Shown: positions 42,200 through 51,769, counted from the first letter of the stretch. The stretch is 64,000 bases of DNA from Marimonas arenosa (GCF_030848945.1 NZ_JANHAX010000001.1:620001-684000), one strand, 5' to 3'. Made by a program: numbers and translations. Notes: generated by a model not told the origin, from the letters alone.

Positions 42200-43870
42200 T
42201 CAGCCGTCCGGTCCCCGCTTCATATCGGGTGCCTTGCGACCGCGATAACGCACTGTGAGTTCCAGCGGCGTATCGTTCTCATCATAGACGCCGATCACCA
42301 CGCCGCGGCGGCGGGTCTTGGTGCGCATCTCCATCAGTTGGGCTTCGCTGCGCGTGGTCCGCTGAGACGGCCGTCGCGCCCATTCGAAAAGCCTTGCATA
42401 CATCGCGTCGATCACCGTTTCATGCTCGGCGCTGTCACCGAGATCGGTCAATTCCTGCGGATCGGTTTCCAAGTCAAACAGCATTGGGCGGTGCCCGCCT
42501 TCGAAATGGATGAGCTTCCAGCGTTTGTCAGCGACCATGAACATGACTGCGTCGCGCACCGCGATGTCGTTCAGATGAGCCACCGGCGTGGCCGAGAAAT
42601 CGTATTCGCAGATCACGTAGTCACGCCGGGTCTCGCCGGCCTTCCCGTGCAGGATCGGCAGCAGACTTTCGCCTTCGAGGATATGATAGGCGGGTTCGCC
42701 GCCGGCGATCTCGACAAAGGTGGGCGCGAAATCGATGCATTCGACCAACGCGTCGCTGACCATGCCACGGGTGGCGTCGGCCTCGGGTGAGGGGTCGTAG
42801 ATGATGAGCGGCACCTTGGTCGACGTGTCGTGGAAGAAGGTCTTTTCCCCCATCCAGTGATCGCCCAGGAAATCACCGTGATCCGAGGTCAGCACGATCA
42901 TGGTATCTTCCATGCGGCCGGTGTCTTCGAGCCACTTGAACAAGCGGCCCATCTGATCGTCGGCCTGCTTTATCAGGCCCATGTAGGCCGGGATCACGGC
43001 GTTACGCACATCCTGGCGCGAGAAGGTTTCGCCGACCTTGGTATCCATGAACGCTTTGAAGATCGGGTGGGCAGTCTGGCGTTCACCATCCGACCTGATC
43101 ACCGGCTGGACATGTTCGGGGCCGTACATCGAGGCATAAGGCTCGGGCACGATATAGGGCCAGTGCGGCTTAATATAGCTCAGATGCATGCACCAGGGGC
43201 CGGCATGGCCCTTGATGAAGTCGATGCCGCGGCCGGTGAGATAAGGAGTTTCACTGTCGGGCTCGTGGATATTGGCCGCCTCGGCCGAATTCTTCAGGAA
43301 CCAGCCCGACAGCACGTTGCCGTCGGCGTCGAGACCGGAATTCGCGAAATCGTGCCAGGGATTGTCGCTTTCGTAACCCTTGGTCTTAAGCCATTTGTTG
43401 TACTCCTTGGCGCCGTCCGGGTCATAGGAGCCGTCGGGGCCCTCCGGCAACATGCCGTCGTCGCGTTCGAACACGTCGAAGCCACATTCCGAGACCCGCG
43501 CGCCGATCACCGAGTCCGGCTCCAGCCCCAACCGGGCCATGCCCTCGGCATCGGCCCGCATGTGGGTCTTGCCGACGAGATAGCAGTCCATTCCGGCCTT
43601 GCGCAGGTGGTCGCCCATGGTCAGCTCGCCCACTTTCAGGGGAATGCCGTTCCAGCTGGCCCCATGCGAATGCACGTAGCGTCCGGTATAGGTGCTCATT
43701 CGCGAGCTGCCGCAGATCGGCGACTGAATGTAACAGCCGGTGAAACGCACACCCTTTTCGGCCAACCGGTCGATATTCGGCGTATGCAGATGTTTGTGGC
43801 CATAACAGCTGAGGTAATCCCAGCGCAGTTGATCGAACATAATGAACAGGATATTTTTAGGCTTGGCCAT
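42200..43870 (-). CDS. sulfatase / phosphonate monoester hydrolase family enzyme
   Basis: A 556-residue alkaline-phosphatase-superfamily hydrolase without a signal peptide, so probably cytoplasmic. Metal ligands are in FDQLRWDYLSCYG, and LTSDHGDFLGDH carries the C-terminal Asp/His pair. The nucleophile region is PICGSSRMSTYTGRY, with C53 as the residue that would become formylglycine. Its motif is C-G-S-S-R rather than the standard C-x-P-x-R. The KTHMRADAEG and KPHWPY segments contain further site residues. It probably cleaves a sulfate ester or phosphonate/phosphodiester imported by the adjacent TAXI-TRAP system. Confidence 0.85.
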   Translation of the reverse strand: MAKPKNILFIMFDQLRWDYLSCYGHKHLHTPNIDRLAEKGVRFTGCYIQSPICGSSRMSTYTGRYVHSHGASWNGIPLKVGELTMGDHLRKAGMDCYLVGKTHMRADAEGMARLGLEPDSVIGARVSECGFDVFERDDGMLPEGPDGSYDPDGAKEYNKWLKTKGYESDNPWHDFANSGLDADGNVLSGWFLKNSAEAANIHEPDSETPYLTGRGIDFIKGHAGPWCMHLSYIKPHWPYIVPEPYASMYGPEHVQPVIRSDGERQTAHPIFKAFMDTKVGETFSRQDVRNAVIPAYMGLIKQADDQMGRLFKWLEDTGRMEDTMIVLTSDHGDFLGDHWMGEKTFFHDTSTKVPLIIYDPSPEADATRGMVSDALVECIDFAPTFVEIAGGEPAYHILEGESLLPILHGKAGETRRDYVICEYDFSATPVAHLNDIAVRDAVMFMVADKRWKLIHFEGGHRPMLFDLETDPQELTDLGDSAEHETVIDAMYARLFEWARRPSQRTTRSEAQLMEMRTKTRRRGVVIGVYDENDTPLELTVRYRGRKAPDMKRGPDG

Positions 43871-43990
43871 GAGTCATTCCCGCGCTGGCGTGTTATTCAG
43901 CCGATTCCGCTCGAAATACACGACAACCTCCCTAGGTTTCTTCAGTCTATCGCCATGCACGGGCGAAGAAAAATAGCATTTCTCAATGCG

Positions 43991-44010
43991 TCATAACAAA
44001 AAGGTTATGA
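43991..44010. promoter_or_regulatory. LysR-type inverted repeat, TCATAAC-N6-GTTATGA
   Basis: Inverted repeat with seven-base arms and a six-base spacer, about 120 bases before the sulfatase start and overlapping the last codons of the LysR gene. Within it, ATAACA-N4-GGTTAT (43993-44008) is close to ATAACC-N4-GGTTAA, the site described for PcaQ. The adjacent LysR gene is PcaQ-like, so this is a good candidate operator for the sulfatase-TAXI-permease genes. Confidence 0.6.
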
Positions 44011-44922
44011 CAAAGACTGACTTTGCACTTCGTCCCGGATCATCTGCACCAGAAGTTGTGCCGGTGCGCTCAGCGCCTTGCCACCCGGCGTGGTGATCCC
44101 GACCGCCCCGACAAGATCGCCCTGACCGAAATCAAGCCGTACAACCTGCCCGGCGTCCAGTTCGCGGCGCATCGCACCGAGCGGCTGGCACACCACGGCC
44201 TCGCTTTCCATCATGTAGTTGCGCGCGAACTCGAACGAGATCGTTTCAATCAGGTTGGTGAACCGGTTCAACCCGTGCGCAATCAGGAACCGGTCCAACT
44301 CGGTCCGGATGATCGTGCCCTGGATCGGCATGACGACCTGAAAGGCATCGATGTCGTGAACGGAGAGCGCCTCCCGGTCCGCCAGCGGATGGCCGGTTCG
44401 GGCGAAAAACACCAACGGCTCGTTGAACAGATGCTCGAAGTTCATTCCCTCCATATGTTCCGCCGCCAGCAAGCGGCCAAACCCGAAGTCGACCCGGCCC
44501 TCCCGCAGGTATTCCTGCAATCCCCCGCCGATCGTCGCGAGGAAGGTTACGTCCACGTCCGGAAAATGGGTTTTGAACCGCTGTACCGCACCCGGCATGA
44601 TCATGCGCACCACATTTGGCAGTACGTAGGCTACGACACGCCGTCCGGTGGCTTGGCCGCGCAGAACCTCGAACCCGCGGTCGATCTGCCCGACCCCGTT
44701 CGACACATAGCTCAGAAGCGTGCGCCCGGCTTCGTTGAGCGACAGCCCCGAAGCACTGCGATCGAAAAGCGGCGCCCCGATCTCCTGCTCGAGCTCGCGC
44801 AGCGACCGCGACACGCTGGGCTGGACTGTCCCCAGCGCCTCCGCCGCGCGGGTGACTGTTCCCAGCCGCGCAACGGCGAGAAAACAGCGGATGTGGCGCA
44901 TTCTGATCCGGCCTAGCGTCAT
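44005..44922 (-). CDS. LysR family regulator, PcaQ-like
   Basis: A 305-residue LysR regulator. The ATG at 44922 has GGAAGGAGGCCGAC upstream. The HTH is in AAEALGTVQPSVSRSLRELE (about residues 25-44), and the MRHIRCFLAVARLGTVTRAAE beginning is like PcaQ/GbpR proteins. The C-terminal effector domain contains FARTGHPLADREALS and YMMESEAVVCQPLG. It lies 134 bases upstream of the sulfatase in the same direction and likely controls the sulfatase-TAXI-TRAP genes through the inverted repeat at 43991. Confidence 0.88.
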   Translation of the reverse strand: MTLGRIRMRHIRCFLAVARLGTVTRAAEALGTVQPSVSRSLRELEQEIGAPLFDRSASGLSLNEAGRTLLSYVSNGVGQIDRGFEVLRGQATGRRVVAYVLPNVVRMIMPGAVQRFKTHFPDVDVTFLATIGGGLQEYLREGRVDFGFGRLLAAEHMEGMNFEHLFNEPLVFFARTGHPLADREALSVHDIDAFQVVMPIQGTIIRTELDRFLIAHGLNRFTNLIETISFEFARNYMMESEAVVCQPLGAMRRELDAGQVVRLDFGQGDLVGAVGITTPGGKALSAPAQLLVQMIRDEVQSQSLS

Positions 44923-45244
44923 GTCGGCCTCCTTCCAGCGGTCGCAATTGATGTTGCCGCCGCGGCGTCATCTGTGCAAGCGCTGGCCGACGCTCTGACG
45001 GTCCGGGCGACGCCGATCCGCCATGCAACCCCGAGAAACGTATCCGGTCCCGACCGAGGCCGGCAACAACGTGACGCCACCACGCGCACGCCCGACAAAA
45101 TAAGCTTCGCCATCGGCAGCGCTGTATCGATTTTAGGTAACGGCCGGATCTCAGGAGACAACAACCATGCCGCCTCGATCGGGCTCTCTTGCGGGCAAGG
45201 CCGCACGTCTGCCCTCGCAACCCCTGGCCAAAACCGCTGGCGGC
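44923..45244. other. intergenic region upstream of the LysR gene
   Basis: 322 bases between the gamma-glutamyltransferase-family stop and the LysR start, both on the minus strand. It must hold the LysR promoter. No repeat, terminator with a T-run or coding signal was recognised. Confidence 0.4.
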
Positions 45245-46840
45245 TTAGAACCCCACCGCCATCCCATCCTTGCGCGGATCGGACCCGGCGGCATAGCCGC
45301 CGCCTTCCAGGCGATGGATCAACTGCGCGCCACCGAAACCAAAGGCCGTATCGGGTTCTTCAAGTTGCAACGCATGACCCAGCGCCGCCAGCGCCTCCAG
45401 CGTCTCCGCGGGCAGCGTGGTTTCAGCGGCCACGCCCAGCCCCTCCGTGACCCGCCAGCGCGGCGCATCCACGGCCATCTGCACGTCCTGATCCCACAGC
45501 TGTGTGCGCAGCACCATCTGCAGATGCCCCTGCGCCTGCATCGGTCCGCCCATCACGCCCAGGCTCATGCGCGCTCCTTCCGGTCCCATCAGGAAGCCGG
45601 GGATGATCGTGTGGAAGGGCTGTTTTCGCGGACCGACACGGTTCGGGCTGCCGGGATCGAGCGAGAACCCCCAGCCACGGTTCTGCAGATGAATGCCGGT
45701 GCCGGGCACCACTACACCCGAACCGAACCCGGCGTAGTTCGACTGGATGAACGACACCATCATACCTGAGGCATCTGCGGCGGTCAGATAGACCGTGCCG
45801 CCCCGTTTCGGCGCGCCGGCTCCGAAATCCTGGGCCCGGTCCGGGTCGATCAAGCGAGCCCGCCCGGCCAGGTAACCATCATCCAGCAGATCGTCGGCCG
45901 TCACTGCCGTCATATGGCCGGGATCTGCAACATAAGCCTCGGCATCGCGCAGCGCCAGTTTCATCGCCTCGATCTGCAGGTGAAACGCCCGCGGATCGTC
46001 GGGGGCAAGATCGCGAATTCCGGTATGCGACAGGAGTCCCAAAGCCATCAACGCCGCGATGCCCTGCCCGTTGGGCGGGATCTCGTGTAGCGTTACGTCG
46101 TCGAACCCTTTCGAGATCGTGCCGCACCAGTCGGCCCGGTGGCCGGCCAGGTCGTCCAGGCCCATCGCGGCACCATGCACCTTCGCCGCGGCCGCGATCG
46201 CCTCGGACAGTTCTCCTTCGTAGAAGTCCTTCCCTCCCGTTTCGGCGATCAACCGCAGGCTTCGCGCCAGATCAGGGTTGGCGAACCTCTCTCCCGCCGC
46301 AGGCGCACGGCCTCCGGGCGCGAAGGTTTCGGCAAACCCCGGTTGCTCCGACAAATACCCCACCCCGCGCGCCCAGCCCTGCGCGATCTTCGGGCTCACC
46401 GGAAAGCCGTGCTCGGCATAGCCGATGGCCGGTTCGAACAGCGTCGCAAAAGGCAATTTGCCGAAGCGTTCGGAAATCGCGACCCAGCCCGACACCGCAC
46501 CGGGCACTGTGACGCTCTCCCAGCCCAGCATCGGCATGCTGTCTCGCCCCGCGAACCGTTCCGGGGTCCATCCGGCCGGTGACCGCCCCGAGGCGTTGAG
46601 TCCATGCACCGCCTCGCCGTCCCACAGGATAGCGAAGGCATCGGCGCCGACACTGTTGCCAGTGGGCTCCACCACCGTCAATGTGACCGCCGCCGCGATG
46701 GCGGCATCGGCTGCGTTACCGCCCCGGGCCAGCATCGCGAGCCCGGCCTGTGCCGCCAGCGGCTGCGATGTGGCGACAATGTTGTCCGCCAAAACCGCCG
46801 AACGTCGCGACGGATACGGGTTTGAGCTACAGAGCTGCAT
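45245..46840 (-). CDS. gamma-glutamyltransferase family protein (copy B)
   Basis: A 531-residue Ntn-hydrolase of the GGT family, made as a precursor cleaved before a Thr. The predicted site is GGTVYLTAADASG, with the Thr that becomes the new N-terminus. Other markers are LARGGNAADAAIAAA near the N-terminus, NGQGIAALMALGLL, NRGWGFSLDPGSPNRVGPRK and PFHTIIPGF. No signal peptide is evident, so it may act in the cytoplasm, unlike classical periplasmic GGT. The gene starts 22 bases after the ketopantoate-reductase-like gene. Substrate could be a gamma-glutamyl amide or a different amide. Confidence 0.86.
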   Translation of the reverse strand: MQLCSSNPYPSRRSAVLADNIVATSQPLAAQAGLAMLARGGNAADAAIAAAVTLTVVEPTGNSVGADAFAILWDGEAVHGLNASGRSPAGWTPERFAGRDSMPMLGWESVTVPGAVSGWVAISERFGKLPFATLFEPAIGYAEHGFPVSPKIAQGWARGVGYLSEQPGFAETFAPGGRAPAAGERFANPDLARSLRLIAETGGKDFYEGELSEAIAAAAKVHGAAMGLDDLAGHRADWCGTISKGFDDVTLHEIPPNGQGIAALMALGLLSHTGIRDLAPDDPRAFHLQIEAMKLALRDAEAYVADPGHMTAVTADDLLDDGYLAGRARLIDPDRAQDFGAGAPKRGGTVYLTAADASGMMVSFIQSNYAGFGSGVVVPGTGIHLQNRGWGFSLDPGSPNRVGPRKQPFHTIIPGFLMGPEGARMSLGVMGGPMQAQGHLQMVLRTQLWDQDVQMAVDAPRWRVTEGLGVAAETTLPAETLEALAALGHALQLEEPDTAFGFGGAQLIHRLEGGGYAAGSDPRKDGMAVGF

Positions 46841-46862
46841 TGCTTGGTCCCTTCCCGGATAT

Positions 46863-47840
46863 TCAGTAGAGTCCGGCCATTTTGGCCCGCAGCCGGATCA
46901 GTGCCAGCACGGTGTCTATGGTGGGCGTCGGGGTTTCCGTCAATAGCCCCAGCTCTTGCACGGCGGTAACCAGGGCGTCGATCTCCATTGGTCGGCCTGC
47001 ATCCAGATCCTGCCACATCGAGGTGCGGTGTGCTCCGACCGCCGCGCCACCATCGATCCGTCGGTCCACGTCGACCGGGAACTTGACTCCCAGTTTTTCG
47101 GCGATTTCCTGCGCCTCGACCATCATGCCGCGCGCCACGGCCCGGGTGCCGGGATCGGTACAGAGCACATCAAGCGTCGCGTGGGTGAGCGCCGAGATCG
47201 GGTTGAATGACAGGTTGCCCCACAGTTTCACCCAGATCTCGTCGCGGATCCGCGGCCGCACCGGCGCGCGCAGCCCGGCGGCGGAAAGCGCCTTCGACAG
47301 CGCCAGCGCCCGCTCGGACTTCTCGCCCGAGGGCTCACCCAGCGAAAACCGGTTGCCTTCGATATGCTTGATGACGCCTGGTTCGACGACCTCGGCGGCC
47401 GGATAGACGACGCAGCCCAACACCCGGTCGGGGCCGACTCCGTTCCACTGGACATCACCGGGATCGACCGTGGCGACACGGGTACCTTCGAACGGGCCGT
47501 CGAGCTTGTGGAAATACCACCACGGCACACCGTTCACACAGCTTACGATGGTGGTGTCTTCACCGATGAGTGGTTGTATCTTGTCGACCACTTGCGGCAC
47601 CGAATGTGCCTTGAGCGTGACAATCACGTAGTCCTGCGGTCCAAGTTGGTCTGGATCGTCGGACGCGGTCACCGCCACATTGACCCGATTGCCGCTCTGT
47701 TCGATCAAGGTCAGGCCATTCTCCTGCATCGCCTTAAGATGCGGACCGCGAGCGACAAGGCTGACAGCGGCGCCGACCTGCACCAGCTTCACGGCCATGT
47801 AGCCGCCGATGGCCCCTGCCCCGAAAACGCAGATTTTCAT
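46863..47840 (-). CDS. ketopantoate reductase family oxidoreductase
   Basis: A 325-residue protein with the ApbA/PanE two-domain fold. The start is the ATG at 47840 (MKICVFG), preceded by GGGGGAAGCCGGC; an ATG five codons earlier lacks a ribosome site. The cofactor motif is VFGAGAIGGYMAVKL, and the catalytic Lys is in VTLKAHSVPQV. The C-terminal helical domain has KLWGNLSFNPISALT. Such proteins reduce 2-oxo acids such as ketopantoate. Sitting between two GGT-family genes, it probably belongs to a catabolic route and not to pantothenate synthesis. Confidence 0.86.
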   Translation of the reverse strand: MKICVFGAGAIGGYMAVKLVQVGAAVSLVARGPHLKAMQENGLTLIEQSGNRVNVAVTASDDPDQLGPQDYVIVTLKAHSVPQVVDKIQPLIGEDTTIVSCVNGVPWWYFHKLDGPFEGTRVATVDPGDVQWNGVGPDRVLGCVVYPAAEVVEPGVIKHIEGNRFSLGEPSGEKSERALALSKALSAAGLRAPVRPRIRDEIWVKLWGNLSFNPISALTHATLDVLCTDPGTRAVARGMMVEAQEIAEKLGVKFPVDVDRRIDGGAAVGAHRTSMWQDLDAGRPMEIDALVTAVQELGLLTETPTPTIDTVLALIRLRAKMAGLY

Positions 47841-47983
47841 GCCGGCTTCCCCCATAGACGATTACTCAGCAACGCCCGAACCGGCGCGCCGATTGCCGGA
47901 GGCTCGGCTGGATATCCGGCGATCAGACCAGATTTGATTCGGCTCATCCTTTAGCCCTCGGTCCCAGACCCTCCGATCCGGTT

Positions 47984-49570
47984 TCAGACAGCATAGCCGA
48001 GACCGTCCGAGCGCGGATCGCTCGCCGCCTCGAGTCGTCCGTCAGGGTGGCGGACGATAGCCCCGGCATGGCCCATCAGACTGGAGAAGGCGGGAGTGAG
48101 TTCCACCTCGTGCCCCGCGGCCCGCAACCCCTCGACCAGCGCCGGATCGAACGACTCCTCCAGCTTGAGGCTGGTGGTGTTGTCACCCCAGGTCTTGCCC
48201 AGAAGCCAGCGCGGTGCGCTCACCGCCTGCTGCAGCGGCATCCCGAACTGGACATGACGCGTGAAGACCGCCGCCTGGGTCTGCGGTTGGCCTTCACCGC
48301 CCATCGTGCCATAGGCCATGACGCGCCCGTCATCGAGCACCGCCAGCGCCGGGTTCAATGTGTGGAAGGGCCGCCGGCCCGGGGCAAGCCGGTTGGGCCC
48401 TTCGGAAAGCGAGAACCCGGCACCGCGGTTCTGGAACACCACCCCGGTCTCGGGGCATGTGAGGCCGCTGCCGAACTCCCAGAAAACGCTCTGGATGAAA
48501 CTGACGACGGTGCCGTCACGATCCGCCGCCCCCATCCAGATCGTATCACCCTGTTTGGCCACGTGCGGCCAGGGCAGTGCAGTCTTGCGGTCGATCGCCG
48601 CGGCCATACGGTCAAACTCAGTGTCGGTCAGGAAGTCCTGCGCCGGCGCCCGCATCGCGTTCGGATCCCCCAGTTCGGCATTGCGGATGATAAACGCCTG
48701 CTTGGTCGCCTCGACGAGCCCATGAAGGTGGTCAAAGCCTTCGCCCTCGGTCACGCCGAGCCGGTCGAAGACGCCGAGGATGGCAAGAGCCGACATGCCC
48801 TGGGTCGGTGGCCCCATGTTGAAAAGCTGTCCGTGCGACGTGGTCACAGTCAACGGCAGTTGCAGTTCGGCGACATAGGAGTCGAAATCCGCCAGCCGCA
48901 AAGGGCTGCCCTGCTGCTCCAGAAAACGTGCGTGGGCGCGGGCGACATCGCCCCGGTAAAAGCTCTCGGGACCGTTCGCAGCGATCGTCGCCAGCGTGTC
49001 GCCCAACGCGTCCTGCTTGAGGATCGTGCCCGGCACGGGGGCCGCGCCCCGGGCAAGATAGATATCGGCAAAGCCCGGCACGTCCCGAAGCCCGTCGATC
49101 TTCTCCGCCGTGGTCACTGACTGGTTGCGTGTCACCGCCACGCCGTCCTTGGCCAGAGCTATGGCCGGGCCGAGCAGATCGGCCAAGGGCATGCGACGGG
49201 TCGCATCGACCAATTCCAGCGCCGCCTGCCAGCCGGACACCGTGCCCGGCACGGTCAGAGCTGCCAAAGCGCCGCGCGCCGGGATCGACGTCGCGTAGCC
49301 TTGCTTCGCATACCAGTCCGGCGTTGCCAGCCCCGCAGCCGGCCCGCAAGCCGAAATCGCCACTGGCGCCTGGTCTTTGCGATGGATCAGCCAGAACCCA
49401 TCGCCGCCGATCCCGTTCATATGCGGATAGACCACCGCGATCGTGGCGGCGGCGGCCACCATCGCCTCGATGGCGCTCCCCCCTGCATCGAGAACGTCTG
49501 CGCCGACCTTCGTGGCGACCCGATGCGGCGCCGTGAAGCCGCCTCTCAGGCCCAAAGCTGTTTCAATCAT
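47984..49570 (-). CDS. gamma-glutamyltransferase family protein (copy A)
   Basis: A 528-residue GGT-family Ntn-hydrolase. The processing Thr is in GDTIWMGAADRDG; other family blocks are LDAGGSAIEAMVAAAATI, MNGIGGDGFWLIHRKD, NMGPPTQGMSALAIL, NRGAGFSLSEGPNRLAPGRR and PFHTLNPALAV. It lacks a signal peptide. It is of the same size and fold as copy B but clearly diverged. It is divergent from the formamidase-family gene across 199 bases that hold both promoters. The paired arrangement suggests two steps on related amides, or a hetero-oligomer. Confidence 0.86.
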   Translation of the reverse strand: MIETALGLRGGFTAPHRVATKVGADVLDAGGSAIEAMVAAAATIAVVYPHMNGIGGDGFWLIHRKDQAPVAISACGPAAGLATPDWYAKQGYATSIPARGALAALTVPGTVSGWQAALELVDATRRMPLADLLGPAIALAKDGVAVTRNQSVTTAEKIDGLRDVPGFADIYLARGAAPVPGTILKQDALGDTLATIAANGPESFYRGDVARAHARFLEQQGSPLRLADFDSYVAELQLPLTVTTSHGQLFNMGPPTQGMSALAILGVFDRLGVTEGEGFDHLHGLVEATKQAFIIRNAELGDPNAMRAPAQDFLTDTEFDRMAAAIDRKTALPWPHVAKQGDTIWMGAADRDGTVVSFIQSVFWEFGSGLTCPETGVVFQNRGAGFSLSEGPNRLAPGRRPFHTLNPALAVLDDGRVMAYGTMGGEGQPQTQAAVFTRHVQFGMPLQQAVSAPRWLLGKTWGDNTTSLKLEESFDPALVEGLRAAGHEVELTPAFSSLMGHAGAIVRHPDGRLEAASDPRSDGLGYAV

Positions 49571-49769
49571 TCTTCTTCTACCGGCGCTGCACCCAGCGGG
49601 TGGACCGCACGGCCCCTCTCCCCGAATTTTGACGCAACAAAGCTGCTTTTCCAGCGAATGACAAGCTAAGTTCCGTGACGTTACGCCCCCGCCAAACGGG
49701 CCGAGATTGCACCCCGGCGATGGCTGGCCTAGCCTTTACCTCAAGTCCGCGCCGACCGGAGATATCCTA

Positions 49770-50720
49770 ATGCCTACCACTGTAACAGCCAGCCCCGAAA
49801 CCTGTGCCTGGGGCTATCTCGACGCCAGCCTTGCGCCGGTGGCAGAAATCGACAGCGGCGCCGAGATCGTTATCGAAACCGTGTCGGGCGGCCCCGATCA
49901 CCTGCCGCCCACCGGAGGCGGGTTTCATGTCCCACCGGAGCTTTTCGACATTCACGCCCGCTCCGAACGCATGCTGCCGGGCCATATCCTGACCGGCCCA
50001 GTCGCCGTGCGCGGCGCGGCGCCCGGCGGCGTGCTCGCCGTCGAGATCCTCGACATTGCCTTGCGCCAGGACTGGGGCTGGAACTTGATCCGGCCGCTGG
50101 CCGGCACCCTGCCGGAAGACTTCCAGACTGGCCGCGTCGAGACGATCCCGCTCGACCTCGACGCAAACGTCGCCCGGCTGTCCTGGGGGCTCACCTTGCC
50201 GCTGCGGCCCTTTTTCGGGGTGATGGGCGTTGCTCCGCCGCCGAACTGGGGGCGCATCTCGTCGATCCAGCCGCGCGCCCATGGCGGCAATATTGACAAC
50301 AAAGAACTGGTCGCGGGCACAACGCTTTACCTGCCGATCTTCAATCAAGGCGCTCTGTTTTCCTGCGGCGACGGACATGCGGCCCAGGGCGACGGCGAGG
50401 TCTGCGTCACCGCCATCGAAACCGCACTCACCGGTCACTTCCGCTTGAGTTTGCGCGACGATCTTGACCTTTCTTTCCCGCGGGCCGAGACACCGACGCA
50501 TCTCATCACCATGGGGATGCACGAGGACCTTGACCGTTGCGTTGAAATGGCCCTACGCGACATGATCGGCTGGATCACCGCCCGCGCCGGGATCAGTCGG
50601 GAAGATGCCTACATGCTGTGTTCGCTGGCTGGCGATCTGCGGATTACCCAGACGGTCAACGGCAACAAAGGCGTACACATGATGATGGAAACCGCGCTTC
50701 TGGACGGAACGGCGCAGTAA
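49770..50720 (+). CDS. acetamidase/formamidase family protein
   Basis: A 316-residue protein of the acetamidase/formamidase (FmdA_AmdA) family, from the ATG at 49770 with CCGGAGATATCCTA upstream. Recognisable segments are GPVAVRGAAPGGVLAVEILD, FFGVMGVAPPPNWGRISSIQPRA split by the metal-binding loop, HGGNIDNKELVAGTTLYLPI and SCGDGHAAQGDGEVC with the metal ligands Asp and His. These Zn enzymes release ammonia from short amides. Located opposite two GGT-family genes, it may complete the breakdown of an imported amide. Confidence 0.87.
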   Translation: MPTTVTASPETCAWGYLDASLAPVAEIDSGAEIVIETVSGGPDHLPPTGGGFHVPPELFDIHARSERMLPGHILTGPVAVRGAAPGGVLAVEILDIALRQDWGWNLIRPLAGTLPEDFQTGRVETIPLDLDANVARLSWGLTLPLRPFFGVMGVAPPPNWGRISSIQPRAHGGNIDNKELVAGTTLYLPIFNQGALFSCGDGHAAQGDGEVCVTAIETALTGHFRLSLRDDLDLSFPRAETPTHLITMGMHEDLDRCVEMALRDMIGWITARAGISREDAYMLCSLAGDLRITQTVNGNKGVHMMMETALLDGTAQ

Positions 50721-50733
50721 GGGAGATGTGAAC

Positions 50734-51699
50734 ATGGCCGTGAAAACAGCGATCATCGGGCTGGGCATCATGGGCGGGCGCATGGTGCAAAGGATGGCGG
50801 CACATGACGGCTATGTCCCTGTCGCACTTTGGGATCCGGACCCGCAGGCCTGCACCGAGGCGCAGGCGCTCGCGCCTACGGCGGTCATCGCCCCGGGTGC
50901 CGATGCGGCCATCGCTGCTGCGGATCTGGTCTATCTCGCCTGCCCGCCGGTTCCGCGCAAAGCCTATGCACTGGCGGCCGCCGCTGCGGGCAAGGCGGTT
51001 TTTCTGGAAAAGCCGCTTGGGGTCGATGTCGCCGAAAGCCAGGACCTCGTGGCACGGCTGTCCGGCTTCGGCGTGCCGGCCGCCGTCAATTTCACCCAGG
51101 CCGCAGGAGCCGCGATGACTGGCGTCAGCGACGCGGCGCGCAGCGGTGCGCTCGGTACCGTTGTTGGAGCCGACATCGTGGTGACCTACGGAGCCTGGCC
51201 GCGCGCCTGGCAGAAGGCCGCCGACTGGCTGCGGTTTCGCGCCGAAGGCGGCATGACGCGCGAGGTGATCTCGCATTTCCTGTTCTTCTCCGAGCGCATT
51301 CTCGGCCCGCTGTCGGTTGTCTGGGCCCGGCCCTTCTATCCCGACGATCCGGCACTATGCGAAACCCATCTGCTGGCTCGGCTCGAAGCCGCGGACGGCC
51401 GGCCTGTGACGATCATGGCCAGCGTCGGCGGTGCCCAGCCCGACCGCCAGGAGTTGACCATCAAAGGCAGCGCCGCCAGCCGCCGCATCACCGATTTCTA
51501 TGTCGACGCGATCTCGGATGGCGGTCCCTTCACCGAATTTGGTCCGCGCCCCGACGATCCGCGAGTGGCCAGCCTTAACGCCCAACTCGACGATCTGCTG
51601 TTGTGCATGGCAGGAAAAGCCCACCGCCTGGCGACGCCCGAAGAAGCACTACGCGTGCAGATATTGGTGGAAACCATGCTCGCGACCCCGGCGGGTTAA
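50734..51699 (+). CDS. Gfo/Idh/MocA family oxidoreductase
   Basis: A 321-residue NAD(P)-dependent oxidoreductase with AIIGLGIMGGRMVQ and the EKPLGVDVAE motif. The ATG at 50734 fits GGGAG eight bases before; a GTG two codons upstream is an alternative. The C-terminal domain has EGGMTREVISHFLFF and KGSAASRRITDFY. It is 13 bases after the formamidase gene, so the two are co-transcribed. The substrate is not apparent. Confidence 0.85.
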   Translation: MAVKTAIIGLGIMGGRMVQRMAAHDGYVPVALWDPDPQACTEAQALAPTAVIAPGADAAIAAADLVYLACPPVPRKAYALAAAAAGKAVFLEKPLGVDVAESQDLVARLSGFGVPAAVNFTQAAGAAMTGVSDAARSGALGTVVGADIVVTYGAWPRAWQKAADWLRFRAEGGMTREVISHFLFFSERILGPLSVVWARPFYPDDPALCETHLLARLEAADGRPVTIMASVGGAQPDRQELTIKGSAASRRITDFYVDAISDGGPFTEFGPRPDDPRVASLNAQLDDLLLCMAGKAHRLATPEEALRVQILVETMLATPAG

Positions 51700-51769
51700 G
51701 TCTGCTTCCCGCCCCGACGCGTGAAATGTGCTGTCAGACGCATGCGAACCGGCCTCGGCCGGGACAGTA

